A DNA stretch of 64,000 bases from Pseudomonas kribbensis (GTDB lineage: Bacteria; Pseudomonadota; Gammaproteobacteria; Pseudomonadales; Pseudomonadaceae): contig NZ_CP029608.1 of the NCBI RefSeq assembly GCF_003352185.1, positions 2,976,001 to 3,040,000 of the forward strand, in the 5' to 3' direction. The position numbers were made by a program, and so were the translations under genes. Numbering within the stretch: the first letter of the stretch is position 1; each line of letters starts with the position of its first letter. The notes beneath the pieces are model-generated. The model did not search any database, was not told the DNA's origin, and saw only the letters and a program-made list of their open reading frames with translations. Shown here piece after piece: positions 26,033-35,783 of this stretch.

Positions 26033-26937
26033 ATCAGCCGCTCTCCACAGGCATTGAACGATTCCACCAGGTGATCGATCCACGCGCGCACCGCCGGCAT
26101 CACCCCGCGCCGGTGCGGGTACACCGCTTGCAACCAGCCGCCGGGCAATGACCAGTCCGGCAGCAATTGCACCAGCGTGCCGTTGTTCAGCTCCGCCTCG
26201 CAATACATCATCGGCAGCAGGGTGAAACCCTGGCCGGCCAGCACACACGCCTTGCGCACGATGAAATCGTCGATGCCCAGCCGTGCTTCCAGCGCCAGAT
26301 CGCAACTCTTGCCGTGCTGATCGAGCAGGCGCACATGCACCATGCGATCGGCTTCCAGCGCGCCGAGCACCGGCAGGTTTTTCAAGTCCTGCGGATGATT
26401 GATTTCCACGCCCTGTATAAAGGAAGGACTCGCGACCACCACCATTTGCGCCTGACGCAAACGGCGGGTCACCAGCATCGGTTCTTCGTCGCCGTGTTCG
26501 CGCACCCGCAGGGCGACATCGATGCCTTCAGTGATCAGATCGACCCGGCGATTGATCAAAGTGACTTCCAGTTGCACCTGCGGGTATTTGCCGAGGAAGT
26601 TGCTGATCACCACCGGCAGCATTTCATGGGCCAGCCCGGTCGGGCTCGACACCCGCAAGCGGCCACGGGGTTCGCTGGACATGCTGGCCACTGTCTCGTC
26701 GGCCATTTCCGCTTCCAGCAGCATCGCCTGGCAGTGGCGCAGATAGCGTTCGCCGACTGCGGTCAGCTTCAATTGCCGGGTGGTACGTTGCAGCAGGCGT
26801 GCACCGAGGCGTTCTTCCAGTTCGGCAATCCGCCGCGACAGGCGCGACTTGGGAATGCCCAGCAAACGGCCGGCCGCGGCGAATCCGCCGGCCTCGACCA
26901 CTTTGGCGAAATAGTAGAGATCGTTGAGGTCTTGCAT
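26029..26937 (-). CDS. LysR family transcriptional regulator
   Basis: A 302-residue regulator. The N-terminal winged helix shows LYYFAKVVEAGGFAAAGRLL and IPKSRLSRRIAELEERLGARLLQRTTRQ; the substrate-binding domain follows from about residue 90, with SSPTGLAHEMLPVVISNFL. It is divergent from azoR with a 129-base gap and co-oriented with MmcQ. LysR members commonly control the divergent gene, so azoR may be its target. The effector is unknown. Confidence 0.88.
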   Translation of the reverse strand: MQDLNDLYYFAKVVEAGGFAAAGRLLGIPKSRLSRRIAELEERLGARLLQRTTRQLKLTAVGERYLRHCQAMLLEAEMADETVASMSSEPRGRLRVSSPTGLAHEMLPVVISNFLGKYPQVQLEVTLINRRVDLITEGIDVALRVREHGDEEPMLVTRRLRQAQMVVVASPSFIQGVEINHPQDLKNLPVLGALEADRMVHVRLLDQHGKSCDLALEARLGIDDFIVRKACVLAGQGFTLLPMMYCEAELNNGTLVQLLPDWSLPGGWLQAVYPHRRGVMPAVRAWIDHLVESFNACGERLI

Positions 26938-27066
26938 GGGTGAATTCCGACTGTTCTATCAGTGGGACAAACTATCGCATTGTTGCTGTCTAATCAGCTA
27001 TTGGTTTCGTAGGTAGGATTGTCTCCATTCCGTCGCCACCGGCGATTCTTTCCAGGAGATTCCACT

Positions 27067-27678
27067 ATGAAACTGCTGCACATCGATTCGAGCATTCTGG
27101 GCGACAACTCCGCTTCCCGTCAGCTGAGCACCGAAGTCGTCAAAGCGTGGCAAGCCGCCGAGCCAAGCGCTGTCGTGACCTACCGCGACCTGGCTGCCGA
27201 CGCCATCAGCCACTTCTCGTCGACCACTCTGGTCGCCGCCGGCACCACCGCTGAACTGCGCAACGCCGCACAACAGCACGAAGCCGAGCTGAGCGCCAAC
27301 ACCCTGGCCGAATTCATCGCTGCTGACGCCATTGTCGTTGCCGCGCCGATGTACAACTTCACCGTGCCAACTCAGCTCAAGGCCTGGATCGACCGCATCG
27401 CCGTCGCCGGCCAGACTTTCCGCTACACCGAAGCCGGCCCTGAAGGCCTGTGCGGTGGCAAGAAAGTGATCATCGTATCGACTTCGGGCGGCATCCACGC
27501 CGGTCAGGCTTCGGGCGTTGCTCACGAAGACTACCTGAAACTGGTCTTCGGCTTCCTCGGCATCACCGACATCGAAATCGTCCGTGCCGAAGGCCTGGCC
27601 TACGGTGAAGAAGTTCGCAACAACGCGATGAGCGCGGCCCACGCCCGCATCAGCGAGCAACTGTTCGCCGCTGCGTAA
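27067..27678 (+). CDS. azoR: FMN-dependent NADH-azoreductase
   Basis: A 203-residue flavodoxin-fold enzyme. It reduces azo bonds and quinones with NADH and probably protects against electrophiles. Family motifs: [19 protein letters not shown] near the N terminus (FMN phosphate loop), [19 protein letters not shown] near 95-112, and STSGGIHAG. The start is ATG 27067 with CCAGGAG upstream; the frame extends back to 27019 without a site. The LysR gene is divergent upstream. Confidence 0.9.
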   Translation: MKLLHIDSSILGDNSASRQLSTEVVKAWQAAEPSAVVTYRDLAADAISHFSSTTLVAAGTTAELRNAAQQHEAELSANTLAEFIAADAIVVAAPMYNFTVPTQLKAWIDRIAVAGQTFRYTEAGPEGLCGGKKVIIVSTSGGIHAGQASGVAHEDYLKLVFGFLGITDIEIVRAEGLAYGEEVRNNAMSAAHARISEQLFAAA

Positions 27679-27716
27679 GGCTTTCGTAAAGAACAGCTCT
27701 CGTTCAGGCAACACCC

Positions 27717-27764
27717 AAAAAACTCTGTATTCTGGTTCTGCAAGGGCCAGATACGGAGTTTTTT
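27717..27764. terminator. bidirectional terminator after azoR
   Basis: An A-run at 27717-27722, then an imperfect stem (ACTCTGTATTCTGG against CCAGATACGGAGT), a loop and a T-run of six. It is placed about 40 bases after the azoR stop. Confidence 0.7.
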
Positions 27765-27913
27765 GTGTCCGACTGTTACATAATCTGGCCCGGGTTATGC
27801 AGTCTTACGATCAACGTCTGAGTGCAACGCCGCGCCGGATCACCGAACCACGGAGTTTCGGGCGTCGAACACAACGGATCTTTCGATTGAGTAACAACAG
27901 GGTGGGGCATCCC

Positions 27914-28951
27914 ATGATGCGTCTTTGTGCAACGTTACTGATTTGCCTGCTCGGCAGCCTGAATTCAGTGCACGCAGCCCCCGGCCAGCACCCACGCTGG
28001 AGCGTCGGTTATCACGAGATGACGTTCCTCGATCCGCTCGACCTGCAACCGATGCGTGCCATCGCGTTCTATCCCTCCAGCGACCGCGAGCACATGAGCC
28101 TGCTCGAGGGCTATTCGGTCGAAGCCGGCGAAGACACCAAAATCGCCCTTGGTCGCTTTCCGATGCTGATGCTGTCCCACGGCAACACCGGCACGCCGCT
28201 GGCCCTGCACGACCTCGCCACATCGCTGGCCCGCAAGGGCTTTGTGGTGGTGGCGGTGATTCATCCCGGCGACAACTCCAGGGATCACAGTCGTCTCGGC
28301 ACCTTGAGCAACCTTTATGGGCGCCCGATCCAGATTTCCGAAGCCATTACCGCCACCCTTGGCGACCGCATGCTCGCGCCGTTCGTGAACGCCGATCAGG
28401 TCGGCGTGATCGGTTATTCGGCGGGCGGTGAGACCGCGTTGATTCTTTCCGGCGCCCAGCCCGACCTGGATCGCCTGCGCCGCTACTGCCAGGAACGTCC
28501 GGACGACCGCGACGCCTGCAACACCCAGGGCGAACTGATCGTTGATCGCGATGACTTGCAACCGGTGGCCGACCCGAGAGTCCACGCCTTGCTGCTGATG
28601 GCGCCGCTGAGCCTGAAATTCGGCCGGCACACCCTGGCCGACGTGCATGTGCCGGTGCTGCTGTACAGCGGCGACGGCGACAAACTGGTGGCCTTCGACA
28701 AGAACGCCGCCGCCCTGGCGCGCAAACTTCCGACTGCACCGGACTTCAAGTTGCTGGCCGGGGCCGGGCACTTCGTGTTCATGGCGCCGTGCAATGAAGA
28801 ACAGATCCGTGCGATGCCGGCGCTGTGTACCGACGCTGACGGGGTGGATCGCGAAGACATCCATCGCAACCTGATTTCCGAAGCCGGGCGGTTCTTCTCC
28901 CATGCGCTGGGCAAGCCTTCCCGGGCGGGGATGCAGACGGCGGATCAGTAA
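27914..28951 (+). CDS. exported alpha/beta hydrolase (dienelactone hydrolase / PAF-acetylhydrolase like)
   Basis: About 345 residues with signal peptide MMRLCATLLICLLGSLNSVHA. The mature enzyme has the nucleophile elbow GYSAGG (VGVIGYSAGGETAL), the oxyanion-like LSHGNTGTPLALHDLA, a late acidic residue in LYSGDGD and the His in GAGHFVF. This layout resembles platelet-activating-factor acetylhydrolase-like and dienelactone-hydrolase-family esterases. The substrate is unknown and export to the periplasm is inferred. The start is chosen at the signal peptide; the in-frame codon at 27797 would add 39 untypical residues. It ends three bases from the convergent MFS gene. Confidence 0.75.
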   Translation: MMRLCATLLICLLGSLNSVHAAPGQHPRWSVGYHEMTFLDPLDLQPMRAIAFYPSSDREHMSLLEGYSVEAGEDTKIALGRFPMLMLSHGNTGTPLALHDLATSLARKGFVVVAVIHPGDNSRDHSRLGTLSNLYGRPIQISEAITATLGDRMLAPFVNADQVGVIGYSAGGETALILSGAQPDLDRLRRYCQERPDDRDACNTQGELIVDRDDLQPVADPRVHALLLMAPLSLKFGRHTLADVHVPVLLYSGDGDKLVAFDKNAAALARKLPTAPDFKLLAGAGHFVFMAPCNEEQIRAMPALCTDADGVDREDIHRNLISEAGRFFSHALGKPSRAGMQTADQ

Positions 28952-28954
28952 GCG

Positions 28955-30142
28955 TCAGGCCATCGCCCGACGCTTGAGCCACAAGGTCAGCGCCAGTCCG
29001 GTCACGGACAACAGCGCTGCACCGAGGAAAATCCACGAATACCCCAGATTCAACGCCACCGCGCCCATCAAGGGGCCGGCAACCGCCAGCGCCAGATCGA
29101 AAAACACCGCATAAGCACTTAACCCGGCACCACGGCTGGAGTTGGGCACCTGCTTGATCGCTTCAACCCCCAGCGCCGGATACACCAGTGACAACCCGAA
29201 CCCTGCCAGCCCGGCGCCGATCAGTGCGTAACCGGTGGACGGGGCGAGCCACAGCAACAGCAATCCGACGGTTTCGATGCTCATGCAGGCGATGGCCGAA
29301 GCGAAGCCGCCGAATCGGGCGATGGCGGAAATGAACAGCAGCCGCGACAGGATGAAGCACACGCCGAACACCGTCAGGCAGTAGGCCGCGCCGGTCCAGC
29401 CGCGATTGAGGTAATAAAGGGTGATGAACGTGGTCAGGGTGCCGTAACCGATCGAGGCCAGGCTCAGACTGGCACCGAACGGCGCAATCCGCCCGAATAC
29501 CGCCCAGAACGGCAACCGTTCGCCGCGCACCACCGGCACGGAAGGCTTGTTGCGGATCAGCAGCAGAGCGCCAGCGGCCAGTACCGACAGCGCAATACCG
29601 AGGCTGGTGAAGCCATAGTCGGCGACCATCAGCACGCCCAGCGGTGCGCCGATCGCGATGGCGCCATAAGACGCGATGCCGTTCCAGCCGATGGAGCGGG
29701 CGGTATGTTCCGCACCCACCTGACCCATGCACCAGCTGATGGTCCCCACACCAATCAGCCCCTGAGCGATCCCGAGCAGCAAACGCCCGGCAATCAGAAT
29801 GATCAGGCTTGTCAGCGGGAGGTCCTGAAGCAACGTGGAAACCAGTGTCAGCAGGCCGCTGAGGACGATCCCCAACAGGCCATAAACGATCGCCCGTTTG
29901 GTCCCGACGGTGTCCGACATGCGACCGGCCATGGGGCGGCTGAGCAGGGTGGCCAGGTATTGCGACCCGATCACCAGACCCGCAACGACGGCACTGAAGC
30001 CCAGTTGTTCGTGCACGTAACCGGGCAGCACCGCAATCGGCAGGCCGATGCAGAGGAAGGCGATAAAGGTGTAGAAAACGATGGAGACGATCTGCAGGGT
30101 GATCGCCATGGAACTTTGCGGTGGCTGTTGCTGCGCAGACAT
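28955..30142 (-). CDS. MFS transporter, YhhS-like
   Basis: A 395-residue protein with about 12 membrane segments. The major facilitator loop motif is RPMAGRMSDTVGTKRAI between helices 2 and 3, and helix 5 has GIAQGLIGVGTISWCMG. Overall pattern resembles YhhS/SetA-like drug or sugar efflux carriers of the inner membrane. The substrate is unknown. MSAQQQ at 30142 is the preferred start, after the poorly conserved stretch of the longer frame. The gene is followed convergently by the hydrolase. Confidence 0.8.
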   Translation of the reverse strand: MSAQQQPPQSSMAITLQIVSIVFYTFIAFLCIGLPIAVLPGYVHEQLGFSAVVAGLVIGSQYLATLLSRPMAGRMSDTVGTKRAIVYGLLGIVLSGLLTLVSTLLQDLPLTSLIILIAGRLLLGIAQGLIGVGTISWCMGQVGAEHTARSIGWNGIASYGAIAIGAPLGVLMVADYGFTSLGIALSVLAAGALLLIRNKPSVPVVRGERLPFWAVFGRIAPFGASLSLASIGYGTLTTFITLYYLNRGWTGAAYCLTVFGVCFILSRLLFISAIARFGGFASAIACMSIETVGLLLLWLAPSTGYALIGAGLAGFGLSLVYPALGVEAIKQVPNSSRGAGLSAYAVFFDLALAVAGPLMGAVALNLGYSWIFLGAALLSVTGLALTLWLKRRAMA

Positions 30143-30238
30143 GAGGGCTCGTTCGCGGGCGGCGGTGGGAGAGTCCGCATCATGGCTTGGCGCTGGAATA
30201 AAAGAAAGCAGGCTAACTATCTTTCCCGGACGCAATAA

Positions 30239-30264
30239 AAAGCCCCGCCATGGGGCGGGGCTTT
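30239..30264 (-). terminator. intrinsic terminator of ybiT
   Basis: Perfect 11-bp stem AAAGCCCCGCC / GGCGGGGCTTT with a four-base loop; the minus strand continues with T residues. It lies 16 bases after the ybiT stop. Confidence 0.8.
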
Positions 30265-30280
30265 CGACTCAAGGCCGCTA

Positions 30281-31867
30281 TCAGAACACGACGCCCTGGC
30301 TGCGCAGGTAATCGTCGTAGGTGCCGCTGAAGTCGGTCACGCCGTTCGGGCTCAGCTCGATGATGCGCGTGGCCAGGGACGATACGAACTCACGGTCGTG
30401 GCTGACGAAAATCAGCGTGCCCGGGTAGTTTTCCAGCGCCAGGTTCAGCGCCTCGATCGATTCCATGTCCAGGTGGTTGGTCGGTTCGTCCATCACCAGA
30501 ACGTTCGGCTTTTGCAGGATCAGCTTGCCGAACAGCATGCGACCTTGCTCACCACCGGAAATCACCTTCACCGACTTGAGGATCTCGTCGTTGGAGAACA
30601 GCATGCGGCCCAGGGTGCCGCGAATCACTTGCTCGCCCTGAGTCCACTGACCCATCCAGTCGAACAGGCTCACGTCGTCTTCGAAGTCGTGGGCGTGATC
30701 CTGAGCGTAGTAGCCCAGCTCCGCGCTTTCGGTCCACTTCACGGTGCCGGCGTCCGGGGTCAGTTCACCCATCAAGGTGCGCAGCAGGGTGGTCTTGCCG
30801 ATACCGTTCGGGCCGATGATCGCCACGCGCTCGCCGGCTTCAACGGTGAAGCTGAAGTTCTTGAACAGGGTCTTGCCGTCGAAGCCCTTGGACATCTGCT
30901 CGATGGTCACGGCCTGGCGGTGCAGTTTCTTGGTCTGTTCGAAACGGATGAACGGGCTCACGCGGCTCGATGGCTTGACCTCGGCCAGCTGGATCTTGTC
31001 GATCTGCTTGGCGCGGGAAGTCGCCTGCTTGGCTTTCGAGGCGTTGGCCGAGAAGCGGCTGACGAACGTCTGCAGTTCGGCAATCTGGGCTTTCTTCTTG
31101 GCGTTGTCCGACAGCAGTTGCTCGCGGGACTGGGTCGCCGCGGTCATGTACTCGTCGTAGTTGCCCGGGAACAGACGCAGCTCGCCGTAGTCCAGGTCGG
31201 CCATGTGGGTGCAGACGCTGTTCAGGAAGTGACGGTCGTGGGAAATGATGATCATGGTGCTGTTACGCGCCGTCAAAATCGTTTCCAGCCAGCGGATGGT
31301 GTTGATGTCCAGGTGGTTGGTCGGTTCGTCGAGCAACAGCACTTCCGGATCGGAGAACAGGGCCTGAGCCAGCAGGACACGCAGTTTCCAGCCTGGCGCG
31401 ACTTCGGTCATCGGGCCGAAATGCTGTTCCAGCGGAATACCCAGGCCCAGCAGCAGTTCACCGGCGCGGGACTCGGCGGTGTAGCCGTCCATCTCGGCGA
31501 ACTCGGTTTCCAGCTCGGCCACGGCCATGCCGTCTTCTTCGCTCATTTCCGGCAGCGAATAGATGCGATCACGCTCGGCCTTGACCTTCCACAGCTCTTC
31601 GTGACCCATGATCACGGTGTCGATCACGGTGAATTCTTCGTAGGCGAACTGATCCTGACGCAGTTTACCGAGGCGCACGTTCGGCTCGAGCATCACCTGG
31701 CCGGCAGACGGCTCCAGGTCGCCACCGAGGATTTTCATGAACGTCGACTTGCCGCAACCGTTGGCGCCGATCAGGCCATAACGGTTGCCGTTGTTGAATT
31801 TCACCGAAACGTTTTCGAACAGCGGCTTTGCGCCGAACTGCATCGTGATATTAGCTGTAGAAATCAA
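30281..31867 (-). CDS. ybiT: ABC-F family ATPase YbiT
   Basis: A 528-residue soluble protein with two ABC domains and no membrane part, acting on ribosomes in translation control. Domain 1 has Walker [10 protein letters not shown] near 33-41 and [13 protein letters not shown]; domain 2 has GPNGIGKTT near residue 350 and [16 protein letters not shown] linker rich in Lys and Ala ([14 protein letters not shown]) joins them. It begins with TTG at 31867, with AGGA at a suitable distance. The N terminus reads [18 protein letters not shown], as in related proteins of the YbiT subgroup. Confidence 0.9.
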   Translation of the reverse strand: MISTANITMQFGAKPLFENVSVKFNNGNRYGLIGANGCGKSTFMKILGGDLEPSAGQVMLEPNVRLGKLRQDQFAYEEFTVIDTVIMGHEELWKVKAERDRIYSLPEMSEEDGMAVAELETEFAEMDGYTAESRAGELLLGLGIPLEQHFGPMTEVAPGWKLRVLLAQALFSDPEVLLLDEPTNHLDINTIRWLETILTARNSTMIIISHDRHFLNSVCTHMADLDYGELRLFPGNYDEYMTAATQSREQLLSDNAKKKAQIAELQTFVSRFSANASKAKQATSRAKQIDKIQLAEVKPSSRVSPFIRFEQTKKLHRQAVTIEQMSKGFDGKTLFKNFSFTVEAGERVAIIGPNGIGKTTLLRTLMGELTPDAGTVKWTESAELGYYAQDHAHDFEDDVSLFDWMGQWTQGEQVIRGTLGRMLFSNDEILKSVKVISGGEQGRMLFGKLILQKPNVLVMDEPTNHLDMESIEALNLALENYPGTLIFVSHDREFVSSLATRIIELSPNGVTDFSGTYDDYLRSQGVVF

Positions 31868-32258
31868 AGGTTTATCCTGCGAAGCATTCTGAGTAGCGAG
31901 GGTGCGGCCGGAGCGCTTGGCCCGAGTCGAAGTGCGCTGAGGCGGGAAATCCCGTCATCAACCAAGGGGGGCGCGTAAAGTTTGGCGGCGATTGTACTGG
32001 TCTGGCTCTTCAAGCGATAGGGCGGTGATCCCCGGAATGCCAATTGGCGCAATCGCGGGACAGTTTTTCACAGATGAAGGTTCACTATTGGTTACAAACT
32101 GTGGCTAAAATGCCATCCATTCACCCAATGCCCTTGCCCGGCATGGGCTCAAGGATGTGCCACCGAGACGCTGTTTTGTATCCAGACCACTGCTACAGAC
32201 CTATGGCCACAGCCAGAAAGGCGCGCAGTTTGTTCACTTTTGACGTGTGACGATTTCC
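31868..32258. other. intergenic region between ybiT and lpxO
   Basis: A 391-base divergent region. TAAAAT at 32105-32110 is a possible -10 for lpxO, but no well-spaced -35 is visible. No reading frame with a convincing ribosome-binding site and no strong hairpin were found. No PhoP- or PmrA-like direct repeat was recognised upstream of lpxO. Confidence 0.35.
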
Positions 32259-33158
32259 GTGAAACTCATCATTGCTGCTATTTATGTCATTTCCATTGCA
32301 TACGTTCACCTGCGTGGCCGTGTGCGTCACAAACTGGGCCGGCAGTTGAGCGATCACTCGACGTTTCTCGCGCCGATCAACTGCTTCCTTTATCTGTTTT
32401 CGAAGAAACCGAACAAGCCCTACCTCGATCCGAAGGACTTTCCCGATCTGAGCCCGTTGCAGGCCCATTGGGAAGAAATCCGCGAGGAAGGCCAGAATCT
32501 TCTGCGTGCCGGTGCGATCAAACGTTCGGATCAGTACGACGATGTCGGTTTCAACTCGTTCTTCAAGACCGGCTGGAAGCGCTTCTACCTGAAATGGTAC
32601 GGCGACAGCCACCCTTCGGCGCTGCAACTGTGCCCGCGCACCACTGAGCTGGTGCAGAGCATCGGCTCGATCAAGGCGGCGATGTTCGCCGAACTGCCAC
32701 CGGGCTCGAAACTGGTGCGTCACCGTGACCCGTATGCCGGTTCCTACCGTTACCACCTGGGCCTGGAAACGCCAAACGACGCCGGTTGCTACATCAACGT
32801 CGATGGCGAGAACTATCACTGGCGCGACGGCGAAGCGGTGATGTTCGACGAGACCTACATTCACTACGCCGAAAACACCACCGACAAGAACCGCATCATT
32901 CTGTTCTGCGACGTCGAGCGCCCGATGAAGTACCGCTGGGCGGCCGCGTTCAACGGCTGGTTCAGCCGTACCGTGATGTCGGCGGCGGGCGCTCCGAACG
33001 ATGCGGGCGACCGCACCGGCGGTATCAACCGCCTGTTTACCAAAATCTACAAGATCCGCCTGCGTGGCAAAGAGCTGAAAAAGCGCAATCGTGCGCGCTA
33101 CTACCTGGAAAAGTGGGCGATCTTTGGCGGCCTGCTGGCGATCTTCATTCTGATCTGA
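32259..33158 (+). CDS. lpxO: lipid A 2-hydroxylase LpxO (aspartyl/asparaginyl beta-hydroxylase family)
   Basis: A 299-residue Fe(II)/2-oxoglutarate-dependent enzyme with a membrane anchor that adds a 2-hydroxyl group to a secondary acyl chain of lipid A. The N terminus MKLIIAAIYVISIAYVHLRG is the membrane helix. The metal ligands appear in LVRHRDPYAGSYRYHLGLE (H, D) and in MFDETYIHYAEN (H), followed by NRIILFCDVERPM. The start is uncertain: GTG 32259 fits the usual LpxO N terminus, and GTG 32247 is in frame; neither has a good ribosome-binding site. With cptA elsewhere in the window it forms a second envelope-modification gene. Confidence 0.85.
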   Translation: MKLIIAAIYVISIAYVHLRGRVRHKLGRQLSDHSTFLAPINCFLYLFSKKPNKPYLDPKDFPDLSPLQAHWEEIREEGQNLLRAGAIKRSDQYDDVGFNSFFKTGWKRFYLKWYGDSHPSALQLCPRTTELVQSIGSIKAAMFAELPPGSKLVRHRDPYAGSYRYHLGLETPNDAGCYINVDGENYHWRDGEAVMFDETYIHYAENTTDKNRIILFCDVERPMKYRWAAAFNGWFSRTVMSAAGAPNDAGDRTGGINRLFTKIYKIRLRGKELKKRNRARYYLEKWAIFGGLLAIFILI

Positions 33159-33171
33159 TAACTGATCTGAT

Positions 33172-33207
33172 AAATCGGGCGACTGTTGAAAGACAGTCGC
33201 CCGATTT
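33172..33207. terminator. bidirectional terminator between lpxO and ku
   Basis: Perfect 15-bp stem AAATCGGGCGACTGT / ACAGTCGCCCGATTT with a six-base loop. CATTTTC follows on the plus strand. Confidence 0.85.
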
Positions 33208-33212
33208 CATTT

Positions 33213-34073
33213 TCACGACGCTTTTTTGGTCTTTTTCGCCGGGGTGGCCTTGCTCGCGGCCTTCTTCGCCGGTTTGGCCGGTGATTTCCCGCCAAGACTG
33301 CGTTTGAGCAGTTCGGTCAAATCGATCACATCGGCAGACTTGCGCTCTTCTTCGCCATCAACGGTCTCAACGTCCTCGATTTTGCCTTCATGGGCCTTCT
33401 TGTCCACCAGGGCCATGATCTTGTCTTCGAATTCGTCGGTGTAATCTTCTGGTTTCCAGTCAGCGCTCATGTCTTCAACGAGTCGTCTGGCCATGTCCAG
33501 TTCGGCTTTCGCCAGTTGCGGCTTGGTCACTTCGCTGCCCAGCGCCAGTTCATCGAGGCTTCGCACTTCCTGTGGCCAGCGCAGTTTCACCAGCACCAGT
33601 GCCGACTCCAGTGGCATCAGCGCCGCCAGGTACTGACGCGTGTGTAAAACCACACGGGCGAGGGCGACTTTTTTGGTTTTGCTCAGGGTTTCGCGCAGCA
33701 ATGCGTAAACCTTGCCGCCGCGTTTGTCCGGGGCCAGGTAGTAGGGCGTGTCGATGTTCTGCAGCGGGATCTGCTCACTGTCGACGAAGGCAAAGATGTC
33801 GATGGTCTGGGTCGAGACCGGGTGGGCCGAACGGATTTCTTCCTCGCTGAGCACGACATACCGGCCTTTTTCGAACTGCACGCCTTTGACGATGTCCTCC
33901 TTTGTCACCTCTTTGCCGGTGACCTTGTTGACCCGTTTATAGCCGACCGGGTCCATGCTGCGGCTGTCGAGCCAGTCGAAGTCCACGCCCCGGGACGAGG
34001 TCGCCGAGACCAGCGCCACGGGGATGTGCACCAGACCGAAACTGATTGCGCCTTTCCAGATTGCCCGAGCCAT
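33213..34073 (-). CDS. ku: Ku protein, non-homologous end-joining
   Basis: A 286-residue homodimeric DNA-end binding protein. The N terminus MARAIWKGAISFGLVHIPV is diagnostic of bacterial Ku, with core segments HTRQYLAALMPLESALVL and AELDMARRLVEDMSADWKPEDYTDEFE. The tail is rich in Lys, Ala and Pro (GGKSPAKPAKKAASKATPAKK) and probably binds DNA. Ku normally works with LigD ligase/polymerase to join double-strand breaks; no ligD is seen in this window. It stands alone after a terminator shared with lpxO. Confidence 0.93.
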   Translation of the reverse strand: MARAIWKGAISFGLVHIPVALVSATSSRGVDFDWLDSRSMDPVGYKRVNKVTGKEVTKEDIVKGVQFEKGRYVVLSEEEIRSAHPVSTQTIDIFAFVDSEQIPLQNIDTPYYLAPDKRGGKVYALLRETLSKTKKVALARVVLHTRQYLAALMPLESALVLVKLRWPQEVRSLDELALGSEVTKPQLAKAELDMARRLVEDMSADWKPEDYTDEFEDKIMALVDKKAHEGKIEDVETVDGEEERKSADVIDLTELLKRSLGGKSPAKPAKKAASKATPAKKTKKAS

Positions 34074-34258
34074 GGTGCCGTTCTCCGCGTGATGTTCGGG
34101 TGACCCGTGGGCATGCGTGAAAGTTTCCGTTGCCCGCCGACGGGCAACTGGTCAAACGGTGTTACACCTTGTTTAGCGATGACGGGTTAACAAATCCGAA
34201 CCCTCGGCGTAGCGTGGACTCGAAGGCTCTATTCCACGTGCATCGAGAGAGGCCGTCC

Positions 34259-34582
34259 ATGAACCGTTTTCTGCTTGGCATCGCATTGCTGGCCCTCAGC
34301 GGCGGGCTGGTTCACGCCGATGTCCTGTTGCTGGCGCAAAGTCCGACCGGCAACAGCAGCAACCCCTACAACAGCCCGATTCACCGGGCCAATCCCAACA
34401 GCATGCAGGGCACGCAGCCCGCCAATCCGGTGATCCGCGGGCCGAGTACGGTGCCAGCGCCTCGCCAGCCCACCGTCGAGAACGGCGGCATCGGCAATGG
34501 CCAGCCCCTGCGTTCGGTGCCGAGCACACCGCCGAAATTCATTCCCAACCCACCCGCCCGTGACGGCGACAGCAACCGTTGA
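34259..34582 (+). CDS. small secreted Pro/Asn-rich protein of unknown function
   Basis: A 107-residue exported protein: signal peptide MNRFLLGIALLALSGGLVHA, then a low-complexity mature chain rich in Pro, Asn, Ser and Gly (SSNPYNSPIHRANPNSMQG and PSTVPAPRQPTVENGG). There is no cysteine or known domain. GAGAGAGG is a good ribosome-binding site. It lies 50 bases before the sugar dehydrogenase gene on the same strand and may share its transcript. The disordered composition suggests a periplasmic or surface accessory protein; no function is proposed. Confidence 0.6.
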   Translation: MNRFLLGIALLALSGGLVHADVLLLAQSPTGNSSNPYNSPIHRANPNSMQGTQPANPVIRGPSTVPAPRQPTVENGGIGNGQPLRSVPSTPPKFIPNPPARDGDSNR

Positions 34583-34632
34583 ATGGCAGAGCCGCTTCTG
34601 TCAGCCCTTCAAACGAACAAAAGGAATCGTGC

Positions 34633-35778
34633 ATGTTGCGTAAAACCCTTTTAGCCGGCCTGTGTGCCGGCGCTGTTATCTGCAGCCCGGCATTCGCCGC
34701 CGCCCCCAAGGAGTTGCAAAGCGAGCAGGGCACCCTTGAAGTCACGACGATTACTCAGGGACTTGAACATCCATGGGCGCTGGCGTTCCTGCCGGATCGT
34801 CAGGGCATGCTGGTGACCGAGCGTCCGGGCAATCTGCGGGTAGTGGGGGAGGACGGCAAACTGTCGGCGCCGATCGATGGCGTTCCCAGGGTCTGGGCCA
34901 AGGGGCAGGGCGGGTTGTTGGATGTGGTGCTGTCGCCGGACTTCAAACAGGATCGGCTGGTGTACCTGTCTTACGCTGAGGGTGGTGGTGCCGGTGACAA
35001 GGCAGGAACTGCGGTGGGGCGCGGGCGCCTGTCGGATGATCTGAAAACCCTCAAGGACTTCAACGTGATTTTCCGTCAGGAACCGAAGCTATCCGTCGGC
35101 AATCACTTCGGCTCGCGGCTGGTGTTCGACCGTGACGGTTATCTCTTCATCACCCTCGGCGAAAACAACGACCGCCCGACCGCCCAGGATCTGGACAAGC
35201 TGCAAGGCAAGGTCGTGCGCATTTACCCCGACGGCAAGGTGCCGGATGACAACCCGTTTGTCGGTCAGTCCGGTGTGCGCCCGGAGATCTGGTCCTACGG
35301 TCATCGCAACCCGCAGGGCGCAGCACTCAATCCATGGACCGGCACATTGTGGGAAAACGAGCACGGCCCTCGCGGTGGCGATGAGGTGAACATCATCGAG
35401 CGCGGCAAGAACTACGGCTGGCCGCTGGCAACCCACGGCATCAACTACTCGATGCAGCCCATCCCTGAAGCCCAGGGCAAAACCGTCGAAGGCACCGTCG
35501 CCCCGCATCACGTCTGGGAAAAATCACCGGGTGTCACCGGCATGGCGTTCTACGATGGCGACCGCTTCAAGCCCTGGCAGCACAACGTGTTCATCGGGGC
35601 GCTGGCCACTCAGGAGTTGATCCGCCTGCAGTTCGACGGTGACAAGGTTGTGCATGAAGAACGCCTGCTGGGCGATCTGAAGCAACGTATCCGTGATGTG
35701 CGCCAAGGGCCGGACGGCTATCTGTATCTGCTGACGGACGAGTCCGACGGTGCGCTGTACAAGGTCGGACTCAAATGA
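34633..35778 (+). CDS. PQQ-dependent soluble aldose sugar dehydrogenase (YliI type)
   Basis: A 381-residue periplasmic beta-propeller enzyme with signal peptide MLRKTLLAGLCAGAVICSPA. The N terminus GLEHPWALAFLPDRQGMLVTERPG and later VYLSYAEGG, NHFGSRLVFDRDGYLFITLGE, YGHRNPQGAAL and GKNYGWPLATHGINYS match YliI/Asd soluble dehydrogenases, which oxidise aldoses with PQQ. The electron acceptor is not known. AAGGAATC precedes the chosen ATG. Confidence 0.85.
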   Translation: MLRKTLLAGLCAGAVICSPAFAAAPKELQSEQGTLEVTTITQGLEHPWALAFLPDRQGMLVTERPGNLRVVGEDGKLSAPIDGVPRVWAKGQGGLLDVVLSPDFKQDRLVYLSYAEGGGAGDKAGTAVGRGRLSDDLKTLKDFNVIFRQEPKLSVGNHFGSRLVFDRDGYLFITLGENNDRPTAQDLDKLQGKVVRIYPDGKVPDDNPFVGQSGVRPEIWSYGHRNPQGAALNPWTGTLWENEHGPRGGDEVNIIERGKNYGWPLATHGINYSMQPIPEAQGKTVEGTVAPHHVWEKSPGVTGMAFYDGDRFKPWQHNVFIGALATQELIRLQFDGDKVVHEERLLGDLKQRIRDVRQGPDGYLYLLTDESDGALYKVGLK

Positions 35779-35783
35779 ACGCT

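Noticed and set aside
26938..27066. LysR T-N11-A box between the LysR gene and azoR
   Set aside because: Several loose matches occur, none with good dyad symmetry, so no site is assigned.
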